A stretch of 50,000 bases of DNA, from assembly GCF_026151205.1 (NCBI RefSeq), contig NC_087081.1:14242340-14292339 (forward strand), in the 5' to 3' direction. The notes beneath the pieces were generated by a model, which did no database searches, was not told where the DNA came from, and was given only the letters and a program-made list of their open reading frames with translations. Below, in pieces: positions 9,431 through 20,810 of this stretch (position 1 is its first letter; each line of letters opens with the position of its first letter). The stretch is from Bolinopsis microptera (lineage: Eukaryota; Ctenophora; Tentaculata; Lobata; Bolinopsidae). The translations under genes were made by a program, and so were the position numbers.

Positions 9431-9535
9431 GTTTCTTTGTTCGTTGTCATCATTCGGCAGCTGATCAGATCATTCGGCGGATGTTTCTTTGTTCGTTGTT
9501 TTTATTCGGCAGCTGATCAGATCATTCGGCGGATG
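9431..9535. repeat. 52-bp tandem duplication
   Basis: Two near-identical copies starting GTTTCTTTGTTCGTTGT at 9431 and 9483, each ending CAGATCATTCGGCGGATG. The ORF around it (9398-9625) looks like chance. Confidence 0.85.
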
Positions 9536-10090
9536 ATTCAAAGGGAGACAACTTTAAAGGTGTTAGAAAGTCAGCTGAAGACGATTTACACAAATATTTT
9601 GAAAGCTCCTGCTAATAAACAATAAAATCCTTGCGTATCACCCACATGTTTTTAATATCCCCTCTAGGTTTAAAGGTTTCTGTTAAATTGTCAGTAATCA
9701 GCAGACTTATTGCTAGTTAGTGTTACTTTGCTACACTTTTGTCATTTGCAATTGGACTTAAAATATGTTAAAGGTTGTCATTGTCTATAATTTCGAAATA
9801 GAGTTTTGTAGGGAACTAATTTAGCCTCTTTGGTCAAGCAACCCGGAACCCCATGAATAGTGAATACTGTTATTATGATCTCCGAGTTCACAACAGGTTA
9901 AGTTTTATTCATAATATATTGAGGCACTTATAGTTATAGTATTAGTTACAGCCAATATAAAGTTCTCAACTAGATTATCAAGTTCTAGTTTTTAATCTTT
10001 CGCATAGAATTGAGAAATAAGAATGACCATCGATTTTAAAACCTTTTTAATAAATTATCGGGATTTTCATCACACCATATCAAAACAATT
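9536..10090. other. Unassigned AT-rich sequence
   Basis: No credible gene, tandem array or terminal repeat seen. Confidence 0.4.
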
Positions 10091-10094
10091 CCAA

Positions 10095-10280
10095 TAATCC
10101 GCTCCTACTAAATCGCTCGTCTCAATAAAAAATTGTGTGAAATAAAAAAGGTCCCAACCAGGGTATGAAAGTAACCTGAACCGGTGTATTTTTGGACGCT
10201 GATTCCAAATCACCCGGTCGATGACGTAGTAAAAATGCTTCCCTAAAGAATTATGGACAAAAACTGTTTCGGTCCGGTCT
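10095..10280. repeat. Third copy of the foldback sub-repeat
   Basis: Shares GCTCCTACTAAATCGCTCG, TTTTTGGACGCTGATTCC and the TGACGTAGTAAAAATGCT region with 760-940. It is diverged and separated from the main element. Confidence 0.65.
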
Positions 10281-12840
10281 TAGGCTACTGTTATGATTGC
10301 GGTCAAGGTTCGACCGGGATCCCGGCTTAATCCCGATGTCGGTCAAAAATCTGCCGATTATTCGTCCCCAATTAATTCGTTATTAATAAATCAATGAAAC
10401 ACTGTCAGAGTTAAGTGCCAGTTTGTTAGGTGAGATGTGCTTGTGCTTGTAATCAATAAAGGATATTATGGGGTTGTTATAGTTTCAGAGTTGGTTAAGC
10501 TGGTTTGTTGGGTAAGCTTATGCTGTGTTTGTGTTTGTACATACTATTGTATAAATGTAATTATAAAATAGGTATATTTGTAATACCTAAGTAGCGGACA
10601 CCAGGTTTTAGTGTCCGAGTTAAGTGCTGGTTTTTAATTATGGTGAGACTAAAGGATACCAAAAATGTTGTGTCAGAGTCGGTAAATTAACACATGCTAG
10701 TATGCTACCCTACACAATGTCCTCATCACCTGATCCGTCAGTATAAATCTAACTGGCTCTTAATTTGACTCCGTAACCATACTCTCGTCGCACGAGTCGT
10801 CTTTTTCACATTGTTAGCCCCAAGCGTTTTGGTCCCTCATTCCTGCCACTCAGCATTGCGGATTGCCTACTGTAAAGTAGAAATTTTTCTAAGATAATAG
10901 AGAAACTGACCTTGTCTCACTAAATTCAACCACTTACCATAATAAAAATACTAACAACCAAATAAAGTTTTTTAAATAATTATATACAATCACCAAAAAA
11001 TATTTCCTCAAGATTACTTCTAGCTGACTAATTCGTGGTTTAAGCTCTTATTTTATTTATGATTAAAGGAATGTAAAATAAAACTTATCGTTTCATTGAC
11101 ATTGTTCGGGGTAATGTAATATAAACAATAAACAATCAGGAGGGAACTTGAACTGATATAATATTTCGTAGTTTCTGGCTCTTCAGTCGTAGTTGATCTA
11201 AGTTTTCCGGCAGGATGCTCAGTCAATGTTTTTCGTCACCTTGAAAGCCGGCCCCCTTTCACTGATCGCGACTGAGAAAGGAGGCGGACACAGATAGATT
11301 CAGACAAGCTGGTTCAGATGTACATAGTGTGATTTTTCCGCCAGACCTCCAGGAGATTTCGTCTCTGGGGCTCTAGCTTGTCTTTCAAATATCTTGTAAC
11401 CTTGTCCCTTATCACGTTGTTCAGATATCCGGACCCGTCTGAAATACTGCTTAGGAGTTTGTCAGTTGGTTCCAAGTCACTGCATCATCGTCAATCTCTC
11501 TGACTGAGTCGTCAGTATAATCACTGTTTCTTTCCTTCTCGATATCACTGTCTGCTCTGATTCTTGCACTCTTTCTTTGTCGGAAGCCCACCTCTCTTAG
11601 ACTTGGAGATCAGGAATTTTGGCGGTTTGAGATTGCTTTGTAGGTAAGAGTCACTCTGATTACCTTACGACTTACGAGACATATTTAAAAGGTACGAAAT
11701 TCCGGTGACCTAAATTTGATTTGGGACCAAAAATATGGGATTTCTTACCGAAAACCATCTCATTTCATACCCCACATTCAATCATGGTATTTAGAGATTT
11801 TTCTTTCTCCAGTGTAGTCCCATAGTTGAAATACTAGTGTTCATTTGTTAGATTAATCATATACTGATAGTTAACTATATTAATAGTAAATCGACAAAGT
11901 CATAATCTAAGAAAATACGTGAAAATATGGCGTTTTTGTTGTTGTTGGAAAACCACCGTATTTCGACTTTTTAAATATGTCTCGTAATTAGGTAACCACA
12001 GCGCAACGCCTAATCGGACAATAGATTCGGATAAAAAATACCAGTAGTATTTTTTACGCTAAAATCGAATGCAGAACATTCTAGAAATCCAATATCAACC
12101 AACTTGCTAACTTGCTATTTAAAATATACTGCACCTATAACGCCATTATTGATTATACATTATAAGATGAAAGAATATTGAAAGTAACATTCTTGTTTGC
12201 TACGATCCTGGTCCCAATCCCGGCTTGGTCCCGTACTTGTTCCCGTTTTCGGTCCAAAATAGTGGTTATTTATTAGCATAATTTACAGCCATGATCTCTG
12301 AAAAATACTATATAAGCGAACCTATATACCCCAGTATTTGTTAGCAAACAGTACCACAGTATTAGCTATGCCCTGCTTACTAGTTTAGCTCTATCTCATT
12401 ATCTGGTACCCTGCTATACAGTATACATGTTTACATACAAATAGGGTACAACTACATATTAATAGCGTTTAAAACCCTCACACATCTCTCCCCACCACCC
12501 ACTTCTCCTGAGCGAGCGATTACTAAACATGTGGATGAGTGATTACTTCTTATTATACAAAGGACCATACTTCGTCAGAAATAGCATACATTGATGATTG
12601 ATGTACACGCTCGTCGCTCATCTACATAATACACATTACAGTGTAAAGTTACACTCTACAGTTCATCTCTTGGATTATTCCAGAATTGCGCGCGCACACG
12701 TGTTATGATCAAACAGATCGTTTCGTAATTGGCAAGTATACCGTCGTTATACACGCTCTTGTTGTGTATACCTTTCGATCTTTAATATTTGAATTGATGC
12801 AGCACATCACTACAGCAGCTACAATTGTACATTTAGACTT
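10281..12840. other. Unassigned non-coding stretch
   Basis: No ORF with recognisable content. Two weakly similar blocks with a GATCCCGGCTTAATCCCG-like string (about 10314) and CCAATCCCGGCTTGGTCCCG (about 12213) suggest two old copies of one repeat. The rest shows nothing I can support. Confidence 0.4.
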
Positions 12841-13139
12841 TACTTTGCTCCCATGAATTAGTCCCAAACTTTCTAGTAGTTCTGAAAAAGCAAGATTTTC
12901 TATGTAATGATACAGCGACTTTTTATATCGCTGCAATATAATTTAGACTTTAGAGCCAAGTTACTTTTAGATAGCTGATCTTCAGGGCTCTTTCCCCTCA
13001 AATGGTTGTAAAGCCCACTCATGTTTGACAATATTTGCACTGACAGAAATTGGTCATCTAATTTTATCTTTTTCACAAACCTGAGTATTAACCAGTGTAA
13101 CTTTTCTAGGAGCTGCCATTTATGACTGGCATCACACAC
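12840..13139 (-). pseudogene. Fragment of LINE reverse transcriptase C-terminal region
   Basis: The minus strand reads WQLLEKLHWLILRFVKKIKL near 13120-13060. This resembles the conserved ELLxxLHWLPVxxRI motif that follows the reverse transcriptase in CR1/Jockey-type elements, and a basic, diverged tail follows. It is open for 79 codons (13139-12900) and then shifts frame. It is cut at 13139, where a different fossil in the opposite orientation begins. Confidence 0.45.
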
Positions 13140-13760
13140 TATACACCTTGGGTTCTTGGACTATTCAAAGACAGGACAAAACCTATAATGCTCCAGCTCT
13201 ACAAATCCCTGATATTAAGATCCAGCGAGTGGAGTACTGCTGCTCTGAAATCCAAAAAAGATGTATAATATCCAGTCAGTCGAGAAGATACAACGCCAGT
13301 TAATTGTAGACAGATCCTAGGGCTCAAAAACACCGACTATTGGAATAAACCGAAGGAACTGAAACTTAAATCCCTGCTGGCTGCTAAGATGCTGAGAAGG
13401 CTAGACTCCATCATACATCTGTGGAAAGTTCTCCAGGGATATGTCCAACTTACCTATATAGATGTACAGTTCAGAGAGAATGCCAGACTGAGAGTTAAAG
13501 TAATACTCCCTTCTGTCACCAAAAAAAATCAGCTTCTGCACGCTCCATGCCTACGACTCCTCATTTGCAGTGAAAGCTGAGACTTGGAATTTTCTCCCCT
13601 AAATTGACAATATAGTGACAATATCAAAAGGCTTTGGCAAGCTTCAAGACATTTCTCGGAAACGGGAAACCGCAGATTGCGTGATAACCGTGAACTTACC
13701 TATTTCTACTCTTCTATATAAGTTCAATAGGTTGGACCAAGAAGTTCTTGGGTAACATTG
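13140..13760 (+). pseudogene. Fragment of Jockey/CR1-like LINE reverse transcriptase C-terminus
   Basis: Plus-strand pieces in shifting frames follow the order of a Jockey/CR1-type C-terminus: LYKSLILRSSEWST (about 13190), VEKIQRQ (about 13280), GLKNTDYWNKPKELKLKSLL (about 13320-13380), HLWKVLQG, FRENARLRVK (about 13470-13505), and a W-FLP box after 13580. Several frameshifts and stops show it is dead. Only the 63-codon stretch 13389-13580 stays open. Confidence 0.6.
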
Positions 13761-14820
13761 TTTTCTATCCTATGTGACCTCTGCTGAGTGTCGCCAAGAC
13801 TTGACGGGCCATCACATCTTCTGACCACCCCACCAGTATCGCTTGTTGCGCCAGCACAGCAGAGAGTTCGTGAGGAGGGCCTGCACTGTTTCCCTGATCG
13901 GCCTGATCGGCGGCTTATTGTTGTCGCTATAATTGCAATTGCCCAAACAACCTGTTGTAAGTAGAGCTGTGTTTATTCAAATTGACTGATGTTCAATATA
14001 TAATATTATAACCTCAACAAATAGAATAGTATGTTGTTGGTTTAATCGATGCACAATTAGTACGCTGAACTTATTAGATTTATTTTATTGGTCAATAAAC
14101 AATAAAATCACTATATCGCAGTTAATATCATTTCTTCTGTCAGTGAGTTGGTGCCAGTTAATAAAGCAAAAGATCGATGAGAGGTAGTACACACTACACA
14201 GTACTATGGTAGACAGAGAGCACGGTACGTTTTATTTTAATAACTTCTCAGTAGTGAGAATATCACTTTTACTAACTTCTTGTCTCCCTTTAGTTTATCC
14301 CGCAATAATTAGTGACTTTTACCAATGTGGTAATTTAGCCCTACCATGGTTGTTGCAGTGAACTGGAACTTGGGGCATTTCTGTTTAACCTTAGTTATAG
14401 ATAAGATTATCGTAGTCACCGACATCCACCGACATATATATATTGTGTAATGCCTAATAACAAAATTTCTGAATTAAATGTAACCTTGGGCTGAAATACT
14501 AATAATAATTATAATGATAGGATTATGGCCACATAGCCATCTCGACAGAACTTGAAACACATGAACTGCACTCTTCGCTATTGCAGATCACACAATATTT
14601 TCAAAAAGAAAAATGTTCCTATCCGGAACATGTTATGATTAATTATTTTTAGAACATGTAGTTCTGATATTAACAACCAAGAAACATTGATTCCTCGGTA
14701 TTTAGCAATCAATGGCTTATTAGACATGAAATATGCATATGAATCATGCTGACATGATGTATTTATTTTTGACATCAAGGTTTCGTTAAGATCCCAGAAG
14801 TGACCCTTTGACCTTTTGAC
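13761..14820. other. Unassigned AT-rich sequence
   Basis: No gene, array or terminal repeat that I can support. Short ORFs here look like chance. Confidence 0.4.
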
Positions 14821-14878
14821 GATGCTGCACTCGCTATCAGTTCAGTTTTATAACATTGAAGTCGAGCTTTTAATGCGT

Positions 14879-15185
14879 CTACTGAACTGGCTTCTTTAAC
14901 CGAACTTGGTACTTTGTTCCAGTAATTGTTAACACGGTTACTGAGGACCTGATTTCCTCTTTTATCTTAATTAGAATCTTGGTACCGCTACGTGATATCC
15001 TGAAAAGATCTTGTCCATAGTCCACTTTGTCCGTCGTTATTTTCAAGGTTTCAATAAGATCACCCCTCATACGGCGCTCCAGTAGTGTTGTTAACTGGAG
15101 GATTCTCAGTCTCTCATCGTATGGTAGAATACCAATCCCGTCGATTATTCGTGTAAATTCTCTCTGAACATGTTCTTAATAGTCT
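14879..15185 (-). pseudogene. LINE reverse transcriptase fragment, downstream half
   Basis: The minus strand reads FTRIIDGIGILPYDERLRIL (about 15165-15100), then RRMRGDLIETLKI and GTKYQVRLKKP. This is the CR1/Jockey motif series (xxRRxxGDLIExYKI). It is the downstream continuation of the fragment at 15851-16027; the two are separated by a large palindrome. Frame breaks are present. Confidence 0.65.
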
Positions 15186-15246
15186 TAAGGGGGCCGGGGG
15201 GGGGGGTCTTCATCAAAATTCTCTCGAAATTGACATTATAGTTGTT

Positions 15247-15850
15247 TCTGATAGAGGGGAGTGATATCTACCAGCTGCTTTCGGTCCCATGGAAAAATAT
15301 TGTTTCTAGCCGAAATTATCGCCGGTCTAAGGTCAGCGCTTATGTGTAATTGTATTGCGCGAGCGATTTTCAATCGCAAGTTCTGAAAATCGAGTCTAAA
15401 AATCTATCTTCTACATTTTTTGAGCAATCACCCTGAAACTTTCAGGATATGTTCTAGGGACCATTTAAAAGAGATCGATCATACAAAATTTTGAGATAGG
15501 CCTTTAAAAATTTTTTATTCAATTTTGAAAATCTTGGACCTCGAATTTTTACGATTTTTTGAGGTCCAAGATTTTCAAAATTTTTAAAGGCCTATCAAAA
15601 AATTTTGTATGATCAATCTCTTCTAAATTGTCCCTAGAGCATATCCTGAAAGTTTCAGGGTGATTGCTGCTCAAAAAATGTAGGAGAAGATAGATTTTTA
15701 GACTCGATTTTTAGAACTTGCGATTGAAAATCGCTCGCGCAATACAATTACACATAAGCGCTGACCTTAGACCGGCGATAATTTCGGCTAGCAACAATAT
15801 TTTTGCATGGGACCAAAAGCAGCTGGTAGATATCACTCCCCTCTATCAGA
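15247..15850. repeat. 604-bp near-perfect palindrome (giant hairpin)
   Basis: The left arm 15247-15542 is the reverse complement of the right arm 15561-15850 with few differences, around an 18-nt centre (15543-15560). Outer ends are TCTGATAGAGGGGAGTGATA and its complement; inner ends are GGACCTC/GAGGTCC. The element sits inside a LINE reverse transcriptase fossil and separates its two halves, so it was inserted. A transcript would fold into a hairpin of nearly 300 bp. No ORF is present. Best guess: a foldback/MITE-type DNA element. Flanking ACTAATAAAG/ACTATTAAG strings on the minus strand may be the remains of a target duplication. Confidence 0.88.
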
Positions 15851-16027
15851 GGGGAGTAATACTTTATTAGTTCTCCAGTTTCCGTGCTCTGCTGGTAGAT
15901 TCCACACTTGCACAGCGTATTCGATGTGAGGTCGAATTAGGGTTCGGTAAACATTCAGCATAACAAATTTGTTTCGGCAGATCAAGCTTCGTTTGATCCA
16001 GCCTATAACAGACTTTGCTTTTTTCAC
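15851..16027 (-). pseudogene. LINE reverse transcriptase fragment, upstream half
   Basis: The minus strand encodes KKAKSVIGWIKRSL, then LNVYRTLIRPHIEYAVQVWN, the classic YxxLIRPxLEYxxxVWN motif of CR1/Jockey reverse transcriptases, ending PAEHGNW just before the palindrome. It continues at 15185-14879. The 5' part of the element is missing. Confidence 0.75.
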
Positions 16028-16560
16028 GGACTTGTCTATATGGAAATGTTATACCTATTAAGAAAAGCCGGTCCCGCCTAGCCTCCTATCATAATGTGCC
16101 AATGTTGCGATTGTACAATCAATATTTTTAACACGTCACGTCATCGTATAATTGTTTATCATTTTATTAGCTCTTCGGAAGGAATATTGAAATGGCCCTA
16201 CCGCTTACGTCAACTTTTGTTTGTTTGTTTGGGGACCAGCTTTTGGTACATTCATGGTTAATGTTTACTATAATATTTCAAAGTATTACATGTAGCATAA
16301 TTACATAAAATTAGATAAATATGAATTTCTTTTGCTTAGGACATACCAAAATGATATCCAAAAATGAAACGATGTACCTTACGCTTAGCACACAACACAA
16401 CACAACACAATTGGTAGTTTTTCCTAAAAAAAAGAGCCCTCTGGCCTCTATAGATAAACCTGGCCTGGGTGAGACCTGCATCACGATTGCTATTCAGCGA
16501 TGTGTGCTCTACAAGTCATCACATACCTGAGCTACAATCACGGTTGTAATTTAATGATAC
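16028..16560. other. Unassigned sequence upstream of element B
   Basis: Contains a short ACACA-type run (CACAACACAACACAACACAA, about 16391) and no recognisable gene. The 5' end of element B may lie here or shortly after, but I see no boundary. Confidence 0.35.
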
Positions 16561-19500
16561 TTATTACTTTCCTTGTTCCTCACTCTGGAGTGGGTCCGAG
16601 CAGTAGACTCGCGCTACTGACACCCGGGAATGGTAATGCACGGATACAGTTAACGCCGTGTAGCAAGAGCTTCAGAGGATCCTGCCTGCTGCAGGTATGC
16701 TGAGTGGCAGATGCGACGAGCGCACTACTTCCAGCGGACATCAAGATGGCAGTCTGGCCATCAGAGTTATTCAGAACACTCTCCCTTTTAACTAGAAACA
16801 TGTTGATGTCACAGTTTCTAGCCTACTTCTGCTGTAAGAACCTCCTCACAGCTTGATGACTTTAGGTTCTGTGTACTGAGGCACAAAACCCCCCTATTTT
16901 ACTCTCCCTCACTGTCTGTGTGTGGCTGCAGACCCTCAGTTCTCTTATCAGTCATTTTTTGGTTGCCTGAGATCTTGGACTTGTTGCTAGTAGGCTACCA
17001 ACCCCTAGCTTTACTCTGGTACTCGCAAAGTTTTTTGCCACGCACCCGTTTATCAACATTACAACGAACTAAACAACTACAGCACTAGGGTTCCAGCCCC
17101 TACCTCTCCTTCTGATAGTCCAGCTCATGATGACGCTGCACCTTTAAACCCTTCGGGGAGAGAAGCAGCCGATGGTATCTGGGTTAAAAGAAGGACCATC
17201 AAAAAACCAAAAATCAACAAAAAAATCTCAGAATCCTTTTACCTTTCTACTTACAATGTAAGATCTCTCACTGAAGAATGGAAGCAATGGGAACTTGTGT
17301 GCAAAGCCAAAGCCTTTGACATACCTGTGATTGCACTTCAAGAGCATCGTATTAAGAAGACTCCTTATATAATGCGTGATGGCTACAAGTTCCTCCTAGC
17401 ATCTCCTCCCCCTAAAAGTAGAACGCTCCTCGGACTTGGCTTCCTCCTTTCCCCTTGGGCCCAACGCTGCTACATCGACCATAACTTATTCTCAGACAGG
17501 ATAATGTCTGTTTCTTTTACCGGTGAAGTTTGCACACACTTAGTTACTTGTCATTCACCTACTAATGTATCTACAGACCTTGAAGTTGAACAGTTCTATG
17601 CAGAGTTAACTTCTTGTGTCCGATCTTTTCCACCTCATGACGTAGTAGCTATAGCTGGCGACCTGAATGCTCACCTTGGAAAAGACACCTGCAACACCAA
17701 CGCATTTTATGAATGTACAAACCGAAACGGACAGCATCTTCTTGATTTTGCCCAAGAAAACGCGTTTACCATCGGTGCGCTAAAGTTTAACAAAAAGCAT
17801 TCTAAAAAGGTGACTTGGACAGCACCAAATGGTCAACTGCATCAGAATGACCACATCCTCATTCGCTCAAAATGGCAGAATTCACTTAAAAACTGTGAGT
17901 CATACATTAATCCCTCGGTTCAATCTGACCATCGGATTGTCACAGCGACTATCAAGCTGTCAATAAGGACCAACATCGTCCGACCTAAGGTAATCAAGTA
18001 TGACTGGGAGGAGTTAAAAAGTAACACTGCAACTGCAACAGCCTTCCAACTCCAGCTCCAGAATAGGTTCACTGCCTTAATGGATGAAGAGAACGAGACT
18101 GATGACCTCGTCCAACACAACCAGCATGCATACACCAACATGATAAGTGCTATTAATGACACAGCAGAGAAAGTACTTCCCAAAAGGAAGAAGACTAGTC
18201 TAACTGCTCAGATTTCATCTAATCCTGAGTACCGGGCTGCTGTCAAGGCACGAGATGCTGCGTTGAAAGATAGTCACAAAAGAAAGACACGAGCTGCTAC
18301 TAAAGCCCTCCGTGATGCCACCGTTGAAGTCAGGAAGGTCGAAACCAGCATACAAGAAGCGTTTGTTAATAAGACAATTGATCAAGTAGATCAGCTGTTT
18401 ATTCCGCACCCCGCAAACCACCCAGGGTATGCAGCATGGCAGACGAAATCAAACAGCTCTGGTATTGCGTGGAAGCTTATAAACGACCTTACCAATCGGA
18501 AGCCTAAATCTATGTCTCCATTACCTGGATATAGAAACAAGGCAGATCGAGCAAAGGCGTGGACTGACCACTACAGCAAACTGCTTTACAATCCTGCTGA
18601 CAACATCAGAATGGGTAGCTTTGAAGTCCAAAAGCCAGAACTCCCAATTGAAACGTCACCGTTCTCAGCAGATGAACTATCTACAGCTCTCAAGCAGACA
18701 AAGGATACGTACGGTCATGACGGAATTCCTTCTCTGCTGTACAAGTGTGTTGACTTGGACACTACTTTACTATCTCTGTTCAACAACATGCTAGCTACTG
18801 GTAAAGCCCCGGAAGAGCTTCTTGTCACTGCCATTCTTCCTATACCCAAAGGAGCTAAGAAGTTCTGTCCTGAAAATAGCAGAGGCATCTCCATCCTCCC
18901 TGTTGCCACGAAAATCTACAACAGGCTGCTTCTAAACCGAATCAGGAGCCACATAGAACCTCGCCTCCGATACAACCAGAATGGTTTCCGGCCTGGAAGA
19001 GGGACTCGTGAACAGATTCTGGCTCTTAGACGTATCATCGAAGAGGTTGTGAACTTCCAGCTTCCTTGTGTCATCTCCTTTATTGACTTCTCAAAGGCCT
19101 TTGACTGCATCTTCAGATCGCATCTTCCCGACATCCTGGCTTCCTACGGCTTTCCTAGAAAAATCATAAAAGCCATTATGTCACTCTACATCAACACCAA
19201 GGCTAAAATCATGACCCCTGAAGGTATAACCTTAGAATTCCTTACCAACCTCGGAATTCTCCAGGGCGATGTTCTTGCACCTCTCATTTTTATCATCGTC
19301 CTGGATTTCATACTAAGACTAGCAATAGGGCCACGTGATGGGTTTAAAGTTGGAAGTAACTACATTGCTGATTTGGACTTCGCCGATGACCTAGCAACAA
19401 TTACTGACAGCTTCAGCGAAAATGGCCGCCTTTGCCAAAGCATTTCTGACATAGCAGCCCGTTATGGTCTCCTTATTAACATCGGAAAGACCAAATACAT

Positions 19501-20160
19501 GTCCTATAACATCCCGCGACCTGTCAACTCAGACGATAGAGTCTTTATTAACGGCAACCCTTTAGAGGAAGTTCATGACTTTAAGTACCTGGGATCCTTT
19601 ATAGCCTCAACAAGCAGAGACATCAATGTCAGGAAAGGCCTCGCATGGAAAGCTTTACAGAGTCTAGATGCTTTTTGGAAATCTAATATGTCCAGGAAGA
19701 TCAAGACTAAGATTTTTCGAACTGCAGTAGAACCTGTTCTGCTGTATGGTGCAGAAACCTGGACTCTTAAAAAGGCTGATATCAGAGCACTAGACGGTGT
19801 TTATACTAGAATGCTACGAAGGGTCTTTGGTATCTCATGGAAATCACATACACCTAACTCCGTTCTTTACGGAAAGATTCCATCGGTGACAGATACTATA
19901 AAGACACGAAGACTTTGTTTTGCAGGACATGTCTACCGTCTACAGGACCAACCTGCTCAACAACTCCTTTTCTGGCAACCATCCTATGGCCAGCGTTATC
20001 GAGGACGACCACATAAGACCTTCCCGGACGTCCTACTTGAAGACACTGGAATGGAACCTGACCAGCTGCGTTTACTCATGTGTGATAGGGATAAATGGAG
20101 AGAAGCGTTGACACGAAACTCGTTCCAGATTTCATCTGGATCGACCTAGGCAGGGCAGGC
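16561..20160 (+). mobile_element. Element B: second RTE-like non-LTR retrotransposon
   Basis: Single-ORF LINE of the same general family as element A but diverged from it in protein sequence. The long 5' region has no ORF. There is almost no 3' UTR: after the stop at 20147-20149 comes GGCAGGGCAGGCA, a short repeat-like tail, and then a foreign fossil in the opposite orientation. This compact 3' end again resembles RTE elements. The 5' boundary is not determined. Confidence 0.75.
17075..20149 (+). CDS. Element B endonuclease-reverse transcriptase, start codon missing
   Basis: The frame is open with no stop from about 17015 to 20149. The first residues that align with element A are NYSTRVPAPT at 17075, where A has its ATG-led NLYSTRVKAP. 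B lacks an ATG there; the first in-frame ATG is inside the endonuclease (about 17369). Domains: AP endonuclease (STYNVRSL, QEHRI, GDLNAHLG at about 17657, SDHRIV at about 17926), reverse transcriptase (GFRPGRGTREQ, motif A FIDFSKAFD at about 19079, motif B GILQGDVLAP at about 19252, motif C LDFADDLA at about 19375), then RRLCFAGHVYR and GRPHKTF near the C-terminus. All catalytic boxes are present. One oddity is QNDHILIR where A has QIDYILIR. It would need a non-ATG start or an upstream spliced ATG to be translated in full. Confidence 0.88.
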   Translation, partial: NYSTRVPAPTSPSDSPAHDDAAPLNPSGREAADGIWVKRRTIKKPKINKKISESFYLSTYNVRSLTEEWKQWELVCKAKAFDIPVIALQEHRIKKTPYIMRDGYKFLLASPPPKSRTLLGLGFLLSPWAQRCYIDHNLFSDRIMSVSFTGEVCTHLVTCHSPTNVSTDLEVEQFYAELTSCVRSFPPHDVVAIAGDLNAHLGKDTCNTNAFYECTNRNGQHLLDFAQENAFTIGALKFNKKHSKKVTWTAPNGQLHQNDHILIRSKWQNSLKNCESYINPSVQSDHRIVTATIKLSIRTNIVRPKVIKYDWEELKSNTATATAFQLQLQNRFTALMDEENETDDLVQHNQHAYTNMISAINDTAEKVLPKRKKTSLTAQISSNPEYRAAVKARDAALKDSHKRKTRAATKALRDATVEVRKVETSIQEAFVNKTIDQVDQLFIPHPANHPGYAAWQTKSNSSGIAWKLINDLTNRKPKSMSPLPGYRNKADRAKAWTDHYSKLLYNPADNIRMGSFEVQKPELPIETSPFSADELSTALKQTKDTYGHDGIPSLLYKCVDLDTTLLSLFNNMLATGKAPEELLVTAILPIPKGAKKFCPENSRGISILPVATKIYNRLLLNRIRSHIEPRLRYNQNGFRPGRGTREQILALRRIIEEVVNFQLPCVISFIDFSKAFDCIFRSHLPDILASYGFPRKIIKAIMSLYINTKAKIMTPEGITLEFLTNLGILQGDVLAPLIFIIVLDFILRLAIGPRDGFKVGSNYIADLDFADDLATITDSFSENGRLCQSISDIAARYGLLINIGKTKYMSYNIPRPVNSDDRVFINGNPLEEVHDFKYLGSFIASTSRDINVRKGLAWKALQSLDAFWKSNMSRKIKTKIFRTAVEPVLLYGAETWTLKKADIRALDGVYTRMLRRVFGISWKSHTPNSVLYGKIPSVTDTIKTRRLCFAGHVYRLQDQPAQQLLFWQPSYGQRYRGRPHKTFPDVLLEDTGMEPDQLRLLMCDRDKWREALTRNSFQISSGST

Positions 20161-20810
20161 ATTACTTTCCTTCATTTTTACAATAAGTTTCTGATAGGCT
20201 GCTTTCTCCTCCCTATTTCTGTCAGGTGTGATGAACCACGTATAGTACGCTGCACATTTAGATTTCTTCAGGCTTCTTGTTCGAGCAGCAACCATTTTGA
20301 CTGATTCCATGCAAGCCAATGTCAATTTTATCGGTCTCGGTTTACCACTATAATCTGCATGTTTTTTAATCCTGATCAAATTTTCTGTCACCACCTCAGT
20401 ATCACACTCCGATGATTCCCAAATCTCGGTGATCACTTCTTCTGCCACTATATGTGGATCACTGCCCTAATTGTTTGGTACGCCGTATACAATGAAATTC
20501 TTACTGCGGACGTGTTTCACAGTTCTCCTTCACGATGTCAAACCAAGTTTTTTCATCTCAGGTTTTACAATTTGCTGGACAAAGTCGAGCTCTTTCTGTT
20601 GCTGTTTGAACTGATCCTTCTAATAATTAGACTGCTCTGATTCCAGTCTGTCTCGTACTGGCCGCAGATTTACATAGTTCAATATTGCCTGTCATCAATT
20701 TAGAAAGATTTTCAACAGCAGTAGCCAAGGGGTCTTTCGTTATACCCATCAATCTCGAATGATCCAGCTTTGTAAACGGTTTGAGTTTTCGAGAGTTACA
20801 AAGTTCCATA
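20150..20810 (-). pseudogene. Decayed LINE ORF1-type gene
   Basis: Minus strand, from about 20809: MELCNSRKLKPF, a helical Q/E-rich middle, then NFIVYGVP (about 20490), an in-frame stop shortly after, then DPHIVAEEVITEIWE, NLIRIKKHADYSGKPRPIKL (about 20390-20330) and FITPDRNREEKAAYQKL (about 20220-20170). The order IVYGVP - IRxGK - KPRPIxV - PDRxxEER is that of the coiled-coil/RRM ORF1 nucleic-acid-binding proteins of LINEs. Stops and frameshifts mark it as dead. It is cut by the 3' end of element B, so B inserted into it. Confidence 0.65.

Noticed and set aside
9398-9625. 75-codon ORF with repeated CFFVRCF-type text
   Set aside because: It spans the 52-bp tandem duplication and has no other support.
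16321-16801. Several 60-75-codon ORFs before element B
   Set aside because: Overlapping on both strands without motifs; they lie in or just before the 5' region of the retroelement.
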